Shown here: positions 8,072 to 17,379 of the stretch, piece after piece
How the letters are laid out: each line of letters starts with the position of its first letter
Numbering within the stretch: position 1 is the first letter of the stretch
Source of the DNA: Quadrisphaera sp. INWT6
GTDB taxonomy: Bacteria; Actinomycetota; Actinomycetes; Actinomycetales; Quadrisphaeraceae
Assembly: GCF_015390235.1 (NCBI RefSeq)
Contig: NZ_VUOH01000004.1
Coordinates: 452,706-516,705 of the forward strand
Length of the DNA stretch: 64,000 bases
Reading direction: 5' to 3'
Program-made: the position numbers and the translations under genes
The notes under the pieces: model-generated
What the model saw: the letters and a program-made list of their open reading frames with translations, nothing else
Told to the model about the DNA's origin: nothing
Databases searched by the model: none

Positions 8072-10343
8072 CGGGACTCTCCAGACGTGAGGGGGTCTCG
8101 GGTCGGTTCACGGGTCAGGTCGACGGCATCCGGGTCTGCGCCGTCGGGGTCGTGGCGCTCCAGGCGCACGGCGCACGCCTTGAACTCCGGCATGCGGCTC
8201 ACGGGGTCCAGGCGGGTGTCGGTGAGGGCGTTGGCGACGCTCATCCCGCCCCAGTGGAACGGCACGAAGACCGTCCCGGCGGTGATGTCGCGGGTGACGC
8301 GGGCGCGGAACAGCGCGGTGCCGCGGCGGGTGGTGAGGCGCACGAGGTCGCCGTCGGCCACGCCGTGGCGGCGGGCGAGGTCGGGGTGCACCTCGGCGCG
8401 GGCGTCGGGCTCGGCCATGACCAGCTGGCGCACGCGCCGGGTCTGGGCGCCCGACTGGTACTGCGCCATCGTCCGGCCCGTGGTGAGCACGTACGGGTAC
8501 TCGTGCCCGGGCCGCTCGGCGCGGGGGGTGTACCTGACGACGGCGCACTGGGCGCGGCCGTCGTGCGTCGGGAAGGACTCGGCGAACAGCCGCGGGGTGC
8601 CCGGGTGCTGCTCGCCGTCCGCCCCGTCCGGCGGTGCGGGGCAGGGCCAGAACACGCCCTGCTCGGCGTCGAGGCGCTCGTAGGTGATGCCGGAGTAGTC
8701 CGCACGGCCCCCGGCGCTGGCGGCGCGCAGCTCGGTGAACACGGCCTCGGGCTCGGTGGGGAACGCGGCGTCGGCGTCGAGGCCCTCGGGCAGCTCGAGG
8801 CGGTGGGCCAGGGCGTTGAGCAGCTCGAGGTCGTCGCGGACGCCGTCGGGCGGCGCCAGCGCGCGGCGGCGGAGGATGACGCGCCCCTCGACGTTCGTCA
8901 TCGTCCCGGCCTCCTCGGCCCACTGGGCGGTCGGCAGCACGACGTCGGCCAGCGCCGCGGTCTCCGAGAGGACCAGGTCGGCGACGACGAGGTGGTCCAG
9001 CGCCGCGAGCCGGCGGCGCACGCGCTCGGCGTCCGGAGCCGAGACCACCGGGTTGGAGGCCAGCAGGAGCAGGGTGCGCACCCCGCCCTCGGTCCCGAGG
9101 GCGTCGAGCATCTCGTAGGCGGAGCGGCCGGGGCCGGGCAGCACCGACGGGTCGACGCCCCAGACGCCGGCGACGTGGGCGCGGGCGGCGGGTCGGAGAT
9201 GGAGCGGTAGCCGGGCAGCTGGTCGGCCTTGAGGCCGTGCTCGCGGCCGCCCTGGCCGTTGCCCTGGCCGGTGACGGTGCCGAAGCCGGAGCCGGGGCGG
9301 CCCGGCAGCCCGAGGGCCAGGGCGAGGTTGGCCTGCGCCAGCACGGTGTCGGTCCCGTTGGCGTGCTGCTCGGCGCCGCGGCCGGAGAGCATCACGGCCC
9401 CCCCGCGCCGCGACGCGTCGGCGAGCAGGCGGACGGCGCGGCGCAGGTCTCCCTCGGGCACCCCGGTGGTGCGCTCGACGCGGTCGGGCCACCACTGGGC
9501 GGCTGCCGCGGCGGCGGCCTCGAACCCGGTGGTGCGGGTCTCGACGTACTCGTGGTCCACGAACCCGTCACGCACCGCGACGTGCAGCATGCCGAGCAGC
9601 AGGGGCAGGTCGGTGCCGGGCACGGGGGCCAGGTGGACGCCCTGCGCAGCGGCCGCGGCGGCGGTCGGCGTGCGGCGCGGGTCGACCACGACCAGCGAGG
9701 CGCCGCGGGCGCGGGCGGCGTCGAAGTGCTGCATCGCCGGAGGCATCGTGGCGGCGGGGTTGCCGCCGGTGATCATGATGGCGTCGGCGTCGGCGAGGTC
9801 GGCCAGCGGGAACGGCAGTCCCCGGTCGACGCCGAAGACGCGGTTCGTGGCGGCGGCGGCGCTGCTCATGCAGAAGCGGCCGTTGTAGTCGATGGCGCTG
9901 GTGCGCAGGGCGACGCGGGCGAACTTGCCCAGGGCGTACGCCTTCTCGTTGGTGAGGCCGCCGCCGCCGAAGACCCCGACGGCGTCGCGGCCGTGGCGGG
10001 CCTGGGTGCCGGTGACCGCGGCGACGACGCGCTCGAGGGCCTCCTCCCAGCTGGCCTCGACCAGCGGGGAGGTGCGGTCACCGGGGACGGCGCGCACCAG
10101 CGGTGACAGCAGGCGCTCGGGGTGGTCGAGCAGCTCGTGCGCCGTCCACCCCTTGGAGCACAGACCGCCGCGGTTGGTGGGGAAGTCGGGGTCGGGCTCG
10201 AGGGTGGCCGGGCGACCGCCGGCGGTCAGGAGGATGCCGCACTGCAGGCTGCAGTAGGGGCAGTGCGTGCGCGTCGTCGTCCGGACCGGCGGCTGGCGGA
10301 GGCCAGCACCGGTCCGGACGACGGGCGTGTCCAGGAGGACCAA
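8068..10343 (-). pseudogene. Assimilatory nitrate reductase catalytic subunit, interrupted by a one-base frameshift
   Basis: A molybdopterin oxidoreductase (NasC/NarB type) split over two frames. The upstream part has the 4Fe-4S motif THCPYCSLQCG, NGRFCMSSAAAA and MITGGNPAATMPP. The downstream part has LLLLASNPVVSAPDA, HWGGMSVANALTDTRLDP and a MopB C-terminal domain. The frame changes near 9190-9192: LPGYRSISDP in one frame continues as AARAHVAGVWGVDP in the other if one G is added to the GGG there. A repaired gene would encode about 758 aa. The likely start is TTG 10343, 2 nt after the narK stop; no ATG or GTG fits. It is either a sequencing error or a real inactivation. The operon is otherwise intact, which favours error. 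Confidence 0.8.
10275..10323 (-). other. 15-bp-stem hairpin at the 5' end of the nitrate reductase gene
   Basis: CGTCGTCCGGACCGG at 10275-10289 is perfectly inverted at 10309-10323, with a 19-nt loop. It lies 20-70 nt after the narK stop, within the first codons of the nitrate reductase if the TTG start is right. No T-run follows on the minus strand, so a simple terminator is unlikely. It may adjust the narK/reductase ratio by RNA stability or translation. Confidence 0.55.
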
Positions 10344-10345
10344 CG

Positions 10346-11755
10346 TCAGATCCGCTCGCTCAGGCCCAGCGCGCCCTTGCGGGCGTAGACGGCCCCGGTG
10401 ACCGCGATGCAGAGGACGTAGAAGGCCACGAAGCTCCACAGCGCCGGCTGCAGGGAGCCGAACTGGGCGGTGGAGGTGGCGAACCCGCGGTTGACCAGGA
10501 AGCCGCCGTAGGCGCCGATGCCCGCCGAGATGCCGATGCAGGCCGAGGCGGTCCGCTTGGCGCGGACCATGCCGTCGACGTCGTCCGTGGAGGTCCGGCC
10601 GCGGAAGATGGCCGGGATCATGCGGTAGGTGGAGCCGTTGCCGATGCCGCTGGCGACGAACAGCACCATGAAGGCCCCGAAGAACAGCGGCAGGCTCTGG
10701 ACCTGCAGCGCCATGACCGCGCCGACGGCCCCCAGGGCGAGGACGGCGAAGGCGGCGATGCTGACGCGGGCGCCGCCCACGCGGTCGGCGAGCTTGCCGC
10801 CCCACGGCCGGGCGAGGGACCCGATGAGGGCGCCGAGGAAGGCGATGCCGAGGTTCACCTCGGGGAACTGGTTCTTGAGCAGGAGCGGGAACGCGGCGGC
10901 GTAGCCGATGAACGAGCCGAAGGTGCCGATGTAGAAGAGCGAGACGAGCCACGTGTGCCGGTTGCGCGCTGCGAGCTTCCACGCCTCGCCGTCGGCCTTC
11001 GCCTGCGACAGGTTGTCCATGTACCGCCAGGCGCCCAGCGCCGCGAGCAGCACCAGCGGGATGAGGATGTAGGCGGGCCGTGCGGTGCTGGCGGCGACGC
11101 CGGCCACCACCAGGAACGGCGTGACGAACTGGATCACGGCCACGCCGATGTTGCCGCCGGCCGCGTTGAGGCCGAGCGCGGCCCCCTTCTCCTTCTCGGG
11201 GAAGAAGAAGGAGATGTTGCTCATCGAGGAGGCGAAGTTGCCGCCGCCGAAGCCGGCGGTCGCGGCGATGGTGAGCATGAGCCAGAACGGGGTGCCGGGG
11301 TTGGTGGCGACGTGGGCCAGGCCGAGGCACGGGATGACGAGCAGCAGCGCGGAGACGATCGTCCAGTTGCGGCCGCCGAACCTCGCGACGGCGAAGGAGT
11401 ACGGGAAGCGCATCGTCGCGCCGACCAGCACCGGGATGGAGACGAGCCAGAGCGCCTGGCTGACGGTGATCGGGTAGCCGGCGGCGATGAGCACCGGCGT
11501 GGCGATCGACCAGAGCTGCCAGACGGTGAAGCCGAGGAACTCGGCGGCGATGGACCACCACAGGTTGCGGCGGGCGACGGCGCGGCCGCCGCCCTCCCAC
11601 TGGACGTGGTCCTCGGGGTTCCACCGGTCGACCCAGCGGCCGCGCCGCGGGGCGTCGATCGTGCCGACGGCGCCGGAGGGCGCAGCGTCGGGAGTGGTGA
11701 CCACCTCGAGGCGGTCGGGCGCTGCGGCGCGCGTGGCGCGGGTGTCCTGCGACAT
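10346..11755 (-). CDS. narK: NarK-type nitrate/nitrite MFS transporter
   Basis: A 469-aa major facilitator with about 12 hydrophobic segments after a 60-residue cytoplasmic N-terminus. The nitrate signature GGGNFASSMSNISFFFPEKE and the second glycine-rich motif GLNAAGGNIGVAV are both present. The protein imports nitrate, possibly exchanging nitrite, for the reductases encoded downstream. It is the first gene of the nitrate operon. A TACGTT -10 (minus strand, 11768-11763) ends 7 nt before the ATG, predicting a leaderless mRNA, and a phased array covers the upstream region. Confidence 0.95.
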   Translation of the reverse strand: MSQDTRATRAAAPDRLEVVTTPDAAPSGAVGTIDAPRRGRWVDRWNPEDHVQWEGGGRAVARRNLWWSIAAEFLGFTVWQLWSIATPVLIAAGYPITVSQALWLVSIPVLVGATMRFPYSFAVARFGGRNWTIVSALLLVIPCLGLAHVATNPGTPFWLMLTIAATAGFGGGNFASSMSNISFFFPEKEKGAALGLNAAGGNIGVAVIQFVTPFLVVAGVAASTARPAYILIPLVLLAALGAWRYMDNLSQAKADGEAWKLAARNRHTWLVSLFYIGTFGSFIGYAAAFPLLLKNQFPEVNLGIAFLGALIGSLARPWGGKLADRVGGARVSIAAFAVLALGAVGAVMALQVQSLPLFFGAFMVLFVASGIGNGSTYRMIPAIFRGRTSTDDVDGMVRAKRTASACIGISAGIGAYGGFLVNRGFATSTAQFGSLQPALWSFVAFYVLCIAVTGAVYARKGALGLSERI

Positions 11756-11762
11756 GCCACGG

Positions 11763-11814
11763 AACGTACGGACGCCGTGTTGCGCCCCCGTGCCGTTGTG
11801 TGACGCCGTGTGAA
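11763..11814 (-). promoter_or_regulatory. narK promoter: -10 TACGTT plus phased activator array
   Basis: On the plus strand GTTGC (11779), GTGCC (11790), GTGAC (11800) and GTGAA (11810) are spaced 11, 10 and 10 bp, upstream of the minus-strand -10 TACGTT (11768-11763). The 14-mer at 11773-11786 is identical to one at 4636-4649 before the siroheme gene. The helical phasing and matching distance to the start codon suggest one regulator acts at both sites. Confidence 0.6.
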
Positions 11815-11816
11815 CA

Positions 11817-11853
11817 CTCCCCTCACGGCCCCGGGGCGGGACTGTGAGGGGAG
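11817..11853 (-). terminator. Inverted repeat between the FKBP gene and the narK promoter, possible terminator
   Basis: CTCCCCTCAC (11817-11826) and GTGAGGGGAG (11844-11853) form a 10-bp stem with a 17-nt loop. No T-run follows, but many actinobacterial terminators lack one. Its place between the end of fkpA-like and the start of narK fits insulation of the two units. It could instead be an operator for narK. Confidence 0.4.
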
Positions 11854-11901
11854 CGCCGGGTCACGTGGAGCTGGTCGAGCGGATGGAGCTGGTCGCGCTG
11901 G

Positions 11902-12291
11902 TCAGCGGACGCCGACGAGGTCGACCACGAAGACGAGGGCCTCGTCCGGGCCGATGACGCCACCGGCGCCGCGCTTGCCGTAGGCCAGGTGCGAGGGGAT
12001 CTCCAGGCGCCGGCGGCCGCCGACGCGCATGCCGAGCAGGCCGTCGTCCCAGCCCTTGATGACCTGGCCGACGCCGACGCGGAAGCTGAGCGGCTCGCCG
12101 CGGTCCCAGGAGGCGTCGAACTGCTCGCCGGTGGAGTGGGTGACGCCCACGTAGTGGGTGGTGACGGTGGCGCCCGGGGTGGCCTCGTCGCCGTCGCCGA
12201 CGGTGATGTCGGTGATGACGAGCTCGGTGGGGGCCGGACCCTCGGGCGGGTCGACCTCAGGACGGGATGCTGCTGAGTCGTGGGTGCTCAT
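11902..12291 (-). CDS. FKBP-type peptidyl-prolyl isomerase, cytoplasmic, single domain
   Basis: A 129-aa protein consisting of one FKBP domain (VTTHYVGVTHSTGEQFDASW, then GQVIKGWDDGLLGMRVGGRR and LAYGKRGAGGVIGP). There is no signal peptide. It catalyses cis-trans isomerisation at proline. It starts 4 nt after the stop of the lipoprotein FKBP gene, so the two are co-transcribed. A tandem FKBP pair downstream of pafA is a common actinobacterial arrangement. Confidence 0.93.
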   Translation of the reverse strand: MSTHDSAASRPEVDPPEGPAPTELVITDITVGDGDEATPGATVTTHYVGVTHSTGEQFDASWDRGEPLSFRVGVGQVIKGWDDGLLGMRVGGRRRLEIPSHLAYGKRGAGGVIGPDEALVFVVDLVGVR

Positions 12292-12295
12292 GGGT

Positions 12296-13333
12296 TCACT
12301 GTGCCGCGAGGACGTCGACGACGAACACCAGGGTCGACCCGGCGGGGATCGCCTCGCCCTGGGCCTGGTCTCCGTAGCCCTTGTCCGGCGGCACGACGAG
12401 CAGCACCTGGCTGCCCACCGGGACCCCCAGCAGCCCCTCGTTCCAGCCGTCGATCACGCCGCCGCCCTGGGTGAAGGTGAACGGGGTGCCCTTCTCCCAG
12501 GAGGAGTCGAAGACCTGCCCGGTGCTCCAGGTGACGCCGGTGTACTGGACGGTCAGGCTCTGGCCGGCCTGGACGGGGTCACCGCTGCCCTTGATGAGCA
12601 GCTGCGACTCGAGCTGCGACGGCGGGGTCGCAGCGGAGTCGACCGTGATGGTGGGCGTGTGGGTGCTCGGGTCGACCTGGACCGTCGGCAGGCCCGCGGG
12701 GAAGGTCGACGGGTCGACGGCCTCGCCCGTGGCGTAGCCGGGCGCCACCGACTTCACGTCGATCAGGTAGACGAGCGTGTCCTCGGCGCCGATCTTGGCC
12801 TGGGCCAGACCGCCCTGCGGCCCGTAGCCGTCAGCCGGGGTCACCGCGGCGAGGACCCGGCTGCCCACCTTCGCGCCCGTCAGCGCCTTGACGAAGCCCG
12901 GGATGACACCGCCGCCCAGCACGAACGACACCGGGGGCTGGCCCTGCCCGAAGGAGCTGCTGCCGAAGGACTCGCCCGTCGTGCCGTTGACCCCGACGAA
13001 CTCGACGGTGACGACGTCGCCCTCCTCGGCCGCGGCGCCGTCGCCCTCCGTCAGCACGCGCGTGGCGGTCTCGGTCACCGACAGCGGCGCGCCGACGTCC
13101 ACGGTCGGCACGGCGGCCTGACCGGTGGCGCCCGCGGCGGGGTCGGTGACGGTGACGGCGCCGAAGTCGCCGCTGGCCGTGACGGCGCTGCTGGGGGTCT
13201 TCGTGCTGGTCGCGGCGGATGACGCCGCGTCCTGCGCGTCACCGCTGCCGCTGGAGCAGCCGGTCAGGGCGAGGGCCGCGGCGAGCAGCACGGCGGGCAG
13301 CGCAGCGGGGGTGGCGTGACGGCGGGAGAGCAC
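12296..13333 (-). CDS. Lipoprotein with two FKBP-type isomerase domains
   Basis: A 345-aa exported lipoprotein. Its signal peptide ends in the lipobox LALTGC (Cys about 26), followed by a Ser/Gly/Ala-rich linker. There are two FKBP repeats: a first, diverged one (VTVEFVGVNGTTGESFGSSS ... GGGVIPGFVKALTGAKVGSR) and a second complete one (LTVQYTGVTWSTGQVFDSSW ... GGVIDGWNEGLLGVPVGSQV). It probably helps proteins fold outside the membrane. A TAACGT -10 (13345-13340) sits 6 nt before the GTG start, predicting a leaderless mRNA. Confidence 0.92.
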   Translation of the reverse strand: MLSRRHATPAALPAVLLAAALALTGCSSGSGDAQDAASSAATSTKTPSSAVTASGDFGAVTVTDPAAGATGQAAVPTVDVGAPLSVTETATRVLTEGDGAAAEEGDVVTVEFVGVNGTTGESFGSSSFGQGQPPVSFVLGGGVIPGFVKALTGAKVGSRVLAAVTPADGYGPQGGLAQAKIGAEDTLVYLIDVKSVAPGYATGEAVDPSTFPAGLPTVQVDPSTHTPTITVDSAATPPSQLESQLLIKGSGDPVQAGQSLTVQYTGVTWSTGQVFDSSWEKGTPFTFTQGGGVIDGWNEGLLGVPVGSQVLLVVPPDKGYGDQAQGEAIPAGSTLVFVVDVLAAQ

Positions 13334-13365
13334 CCGAGCACGTTACGCGAGCGACCTGGGTGCTC

Positions 13366-14727
13366 TCACATGCTCGCGATCAGGCGCTCGACGCGCTCGT
13401 CGACGGCGCGGAACGGGTCCTTGCACAGCACCGTGCGCTGCGACTGGTCGTTCAGCTTCAGGTGCACCCAGTCGACGGTGAAGTCGCGGCGCTTCTCCTG
13501 GGCGGCGCGCACGAAGTCTCCGCGCAGGCGGGCGCGCGTGGTCTGCGGCGGGACGCTGGTCGCCTCGAACACCTCGATGTCGCTGCTCACGCGCTCGACC
13601 ATGCCGCGCGCGGCCAGCATGTTGTACAGCCCGCGGCGGCGGGAGACGTCGTGGTAGGCCAGGTCGAGCCGGGCCACGCGGGCGTCGGACAGCGGCAGGG
13701 AGTGCCGCGCCTGGTAGCGCTCCACCAGCTTGAGCTTGATCACCCAGTCGAGCTCGCGGTCGACCAGCGACAGGTCGCCGTCACGGACGGCGCGCAGGCC
13801 CCGCTCCCACAGGTCGAGCACGCGCTTGTCGGTGGGCTGGCGCACGCCGTCCTCCTCGACGAAGGCCTTGGCGCGCTCCAGGTACTGCTCCTGCACGTCG
13901 AGGGCGCAGGCCTCGCCGCCGCCGGCGAGCTTGAGCATCCGCCGCCCGGTGGTGTCGTGGCTGACCTCGCGGATGGCGCGGATCGGGTTCTCGAGGGTGA
14001 GGTCGCGCATCGTGGTGCCGGCCTCGAGCATCCTCAGGACGATGTCGACGGCGCCGACCTTGAGCATCGTCGTCGTCTCGGACATGTTCGAGTCGCCGAC
14101 GATGACGTGCAGCCGGCGGAACCTGTCGGCGTCGGCGTGCGGCTCGTCGCGGGTGTTGATGATCGGCCGCGAGCGCGTGGTGGCGCTGGAGACGCCCTCC
14201 CAGATGTGGTCGGCGCGCTGGGAGAGGCAGTAGACGGCGCCGCGGGGGGTCTGGAGCACCTTGCCGGCGCCGACGAGCACCTGGCGCGTGACCAGGAACG
14301 GGATGAGGACGTCGGCCAGGCGGGAGAACTCCCCCTGGCGCGGCACGAGGTAGTTCTCGTGGCAGCCGTAGGAGTTGCCGGCGGAGTCGGTGTTGTTCTT
14401 GAACAGGAACACCTCGCCGCCGATGCCCTCCTCGGCGAGGCGGCGCTCGGCGTCGACGGTGAGGCCCTCGAGGATGCGCTCGCCGGCGCGGTCGTGGACG
14501 ACGAGCTGGCGCACGTCGTCGCACTCGGGGGTGGCGTACTCGGGGTGGGAGCCGACGTCGAGGTAGAGCCGCGCGCCGTTGCGCAGGAAGACGTTGGAGG
14601 ACCGCCCCCACGAGACGACCTTGCGGAACAGGTACCGGGCCACCTCGTCGGCCGACAGCCGTCGCTGGCCGTCGGCGGCGCACGTGACTCCGTACTCGGT
14701 CTCCAGCCCCAGGATCCGACGGTCCAC
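13366..14727 (-). CDS. pafA: Pup--protein ligase PafA
   Basis: Carboxylate-amine/glutamine-synthetase-fold ligase that joins the C-terminal Glu of Pup to substrate lysines. Family markers are visible in order: [74 protein letters not shown] and [11 protein letters not shown]. Starting at GTG 14727 (VDRRILG) gives 453 aa, close to the usual PafA length; GTG 14736 is an alternative 3 codons upstream. The gene is separated from prcA by the 3.5-kb SOS/HNH block. It lies just upstream of the two FKBP genes on the same strand. Confidence 0.96.
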   Translation of the reverse strand: MDRRILGLETEYGVTCAADGQRRLSADEVARYLFRKVVSWGRSSNVFLRNGARLYLDVGSHPEYATPECDDVRQLVVHDRAGERILEGLTVDAERRLAEEGIGGEVFLFKNNTDSAGNSYGCHENYLVPRQGEFSRLADVLIPFLVTRQVLVGAGKVLQTPRGAVYCLSQRADHIWEGVSSATTRSRPIINTRDEPHADADRFRRLHVIVGDSNMSETTTMLKVGAVDIVLRMLEAGTTMRDLTLENPIRAIREVSHDTTGRRMLKLAGGGEACALDVQEQYLERAKAFVEEDGVRQPTDKRVLDLWERGLRAVRDGDLSLVDRELDWVIKLKLVERYQARHSLPLSDARVARLDLAYHDVSRRRGLYNMLAARGMVERVSSDIEVFEATSVPPQTTRARLRGDFVRAAQEKRRDFTVDWVHLKLNDQSQRTVLCKDPFRAVDERVERLIASM

Positions 14728-14857
14728 GTCGTTCACAGTACGTCGCGGTGTTGGGGGGCGGCCGGTCCGGTGGCGGGAGCCGGCAGGAGCTCGTCCGTCG
14801 GCGGGCCGCTCCTGGGCCGCTCCTGGGCCGCTCAGGCGCCCTCGAGGGGTTGCGACG

Positions 14858-14879
14858 TCGAACGCGTGTTCGATATGAT
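14858..14879 (+). promoter_or_regulatory. LexA SOS box and -10 of the HNH gene
   Basis: TCGAACGCGTGTTCGA at 14858-14873 is a perfect 16-bp palindrome matching the actinobacterial LexA box TCGAACnnnnGTTCGA. It abuts the -10 TATGAT at 14874-14879, so LexA bound here would block RNA polymerase directly. The ATG follows 6 nt after the -10, predicting a leaderless mRNA. Confidence 0.85.
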
Positions 14880-14885
14880 CACGGC

Positions 14886-17369
14886 ATGACGCCACCCGCC
14901 GCACCCGACCCGGGAGCCGACCCCGTCGTGCTCGCGGCCGGTGACGGCGAGCAGGCGTCGCGGCCGAGGCTGCTGCCGCCCCGGAAGCGGCGCATCCGCG
15001 GCGCACGCACCCCACTGCCCGCGAGGGGCCCCCACCACCAGCGGCACCGGGCCACGCGCGCCGAGGTGGAGCGGCGGGGCCTGCCCGGGCCGGCCGACCT
15101 GCCCGCCGACGTCCTCAACACCGTGCTCGACGCCCGTGCGCAGCCCACGACGGGCTGGGTGTTCGACAGCGGGCGCTGGCGACTGGAGACCCCCGCTGAC
15201 ACCGACCCCCTCCGGCTGCGGGTCGTCGACGACAGCGCGCCCGACGGCGTCTGCGCAGGCCCCTCACCGCAGGAGCTGATGGCCGAGCTGGTCGCGGCCC
15301 GAGCGCGCTTCGCGGTGTGGGTCGAGCAGGAAGCGGACGACGACGAGCGCCGCCTCGTGGCCGCTGTGGTGGCGGAGCGAGCAGCAACCGCCGCGGCGCG
15401 CGAGCACGCCGAGCAGCTGCGGGCCTCTCAAGCGGCGGTCGGCCGGGCCCAGGGGGCCCAGGTGCGCGCCCTGGCGTCCATGGCCGGGCTCTACCGCGGG
15501 GTGACCCACCCCGGTGACGACCCCGCCGACGACCCCGCCGACGACCCCGCCGAGCGCGAGCCGGGTCAGGGTTCCGGCGGGTCCGCGGCGGCACGCCGAC
15601 GTGAGGCCCTGCAGCGCGCCGGCCTCGACGACCTCGTCACCGAGGTGGCCGCGCTGCTGGGGTGGACCAGCGCCCGCGCAGGGTCGCTCGTGCACCTGGC
15701 CGAGCACCTCGTGAAGCACCTGCCGCGCACCCTGGAGCGGCTGGAGGCCGGCCGCCTCGACCTCACGCGCGCCAAGGTCGTGGCCGACCGGACCCTCGAG
15801 CTCGACGAGCAGCTGGCCTGGGAGCTCGACGAGGAGCTCTTCGGGCCCGACGGCTCCGGAGTCGGGCTGACCACCGCGCAGCTGCGCACGGAGGTCGACG
15901 CGGGCGTGGCCCGCAAGGACGCCAGCGCGGTGCGGCGGCGGTCGCGACGCAAGGTCGCGGCCCGGCGGGTGGCCATGGAGCCCCTGGGGGACGGCACGTC
16001 CCGGCTCGTCGTCACCGGTCCCACCCCCGCGCTGGCGGCAGCGAAGGAGCACCTCGACACGGTGGCCGCCGCGAACCTCGCCGAGGCGCGCCGAGCCGCG
16101 TCCGAGGGACGGGTCGCGGCCGACGGCGGCGACCCCTACGCCGAGCCCGACCCGGGCGCCCCGAGCACGGCGCTCCCGCCCGACCGCCGGGGACTGGCCG
16201 CCCACCAGTTCGACGCCGCCGTCCGGGCCCTGGGTGGTGCCGTTCCGGCGGAGCCGGGCGCGACCGTCCCGATGCCCACCCTCGAGCTGCACGTGGCGCT
16301 GCCGGTGCTCGCCGGCGCCTCCGACGAGCCGGGCTGGCTGGAGGGGTACGGCTGGATCCCGGCGCACCTGGTCCGCCAGGGCCTGAGCTGGGCGCGGTGC
16401 CGCCTCCGCCGGATCCTCACCGACCCCTTCACCGGTGACCTGATCACCGTCGACGGCCACACCTACCCGGCGTCCTGGCTCACCGACCCCGGACCACCGG
16501 ACCGTGGGCGAGGTGGCCCTGGCCCTGGCCCTGGCCCTGGCCCTGGCCCTGGCCCTGGCCCTGGCCCTGGCCCTGGCCCTGGCCCTGGCCCTGGCCCTGG
16601 AGAGCCTCCCGGGCCGAACCCCTCCGGGGGCCGACCTGTCCAGCACCTGCCACCGCCGCGCACCGAGGACGACGTGCTCGGTCCCCCCAACGTCGTGAGC
16701 GGACCGCCCGGCAGGGCCACCGACGACACCCACGACACCGACGGCGCCGCGAGCGCTGCAGGCCCGGACCCGGACGACCCGTGCGGTGACACTCCCGACC
16801 CCTGCTCCACGGGCGCCTGCGCGCCGGTGGACCCCGCGGCATGCCCGCTGGCGGGGGTCGAGGGCGGTGGGCGCTACGCGCCGAGCACCGTGCAGGACCG
16901 GGTGGTCCGGCGTCGGTGGGAGCGCTGCACCCACCCGGGGTGCACGCGGAGAGCGTCGGCCTGCGACGTCGACCACATCGTCGCCCACCGCCGGGGCGGC
17001 GTCGCCGCGGGTGGGGGCACCACCTGCGCGTGCAACCTCGAGCCGAAGTGCCGCAAGCACCACCTGCTCAAGCACGGCACCGACCCCGGCGACCTCGACC
17101 CTCGAGGCGGGGCCGACACCCGGTGGACCGCGCGGTGGGAGCAGTGGCGCTGCGACCACGGCTCGTCGCACTGGCGCTCCCCCCTGGGGTTCGACCACCA
17201 CACGGCGCCGCGGCCCGCGGGCCCACCGGTCGAGCGGTTCCAGCCGACGCCGTGGCCTCCGCGCGACCCCGAGGAGGAGCGCCGCCTCGGACGCCGGCAC
17301 CCCGCCACGGGCCTGGCCTCCCAGAGCACCGCTCCCCGGTCCCGCTTCCCGGCCGAGCCCGACTTCTAG
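14886..17369 (+). CDS. DUF222/13E12-type HNH endonuclease-like protein under SOS control
   Basis: An 827-aa protein. The middle (about residues 150-430) has the helical DUF222 region typical of 13E12-repeat proteins. The C-terminal HNH nuclease motif at about 679-729 contains [35 protein letters not shown] (Gly-Pro) tract at 544-571 is encoded by 14 hexanucleotide repeats, and a shorter DDPA repeat lies near residue 213. The ATG at 14886 is favoured because it sits 6 nt after the -10 beneath a LexA box; the open frame extends upstream to 14748 but that would include the operator. 13E12 genes in mycobacteria also carry LexA boxes. Function is unknown; it may be a domesticated or mobile nuclease acting during DNA damage. 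Confidence 0.88.
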   Translation: MTPPAAPDPGADPVVLAAGDGEQASRPRLLPPRKRRIRGARTPLPARGPHHQRHRATRAEVERRGLPGPADLPADVLNTVLDARAQPTTGWVFDSGRWRLETPADTDPLRLRVVDDSAPDGVCAGPSPQELMAELVAARARFAVWVEQEADDDERRLVAAVVAERAATAAAREHAEQLRASQAAVGRAQGAQVRALASMAGLYRGVTHPGDDPADDPADDPAEREPGQGSGGSAAARRREALQRAGLDDLVTEVAALLGWTSARAGSLVHLAEHLVKHLPRTLERLEAGRLDLTRAKVVADRTLELDEQLAWELDEELFGPDGSGVGLTTAQLRTEVDAGVARKDASAVRRRSRRKVAARRVAMEPLGDGTSRLVVTGPTPALAAAKEHLDTVAAANLAEARRAASEGRVAADGGDPYAEPDPGAPSTALPPDRRGLAAHQFDAAVRALGGAVPAEPGATVPMPTLELHVALPVLAGASDEPGWLEGYGWIPAHLVRQGLSWARCRLRRILTDPFTGDLITVDGHTYPASWLTDPGPPDRGRGGPGPGPGPGPGPGPGPGPGPGPGPGPGPGEPPGPNPSGGRPVQHLPPPRTEDDVLGPPNVVSGPPGRATDDTHDTDGAASAAGPDPDDPCGDTPDPCSTGACAPVDPAACPLAGVEGGGRYAPSTVQDRVVRRRWERCTHPGCTRRASACDVDHIVAHRRGGVAAGGGTTCACNLEPKCRKHHLLKHGTDPGDLDPRGGADTRWTARWEQWRCDHGSSHWRSPLGFDHHTAPRPAGPPVERFQPTPWPPRDPEEERRLGRRHPATGLASQSTAPRSRFPAEPDF
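16515..16598 (+). repeat. 14 tandem copies of GGCCCT encoding a Gly-Pro tract
   Basis: Fourteen perfect hexanucleotide units lie inside the HNH gene. Each unit adds two residues, so copy-number change would alter linker length without shifting the frame. On the opposite strand it appears as AGGGCC repeats. The tract separates the DUF222 part from the HNH part. Confidence 0.95.
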
Positions 17370-17379
17370 GCTCGGCCAG

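Noticed and set aside
14803..14835. 11-bp GGGCCGCTCCT repeats before the HNH promoter as a copy of the array at 21 kb
   Set aside because: Only three imperfect units with a different core; probably coincidental in GC-rich DNA.
14748..14885. Upstream extension of the HNH gene
   Set aside because: It would place the LexA box and -10 inside the coding region; the added residues are low-complexity.
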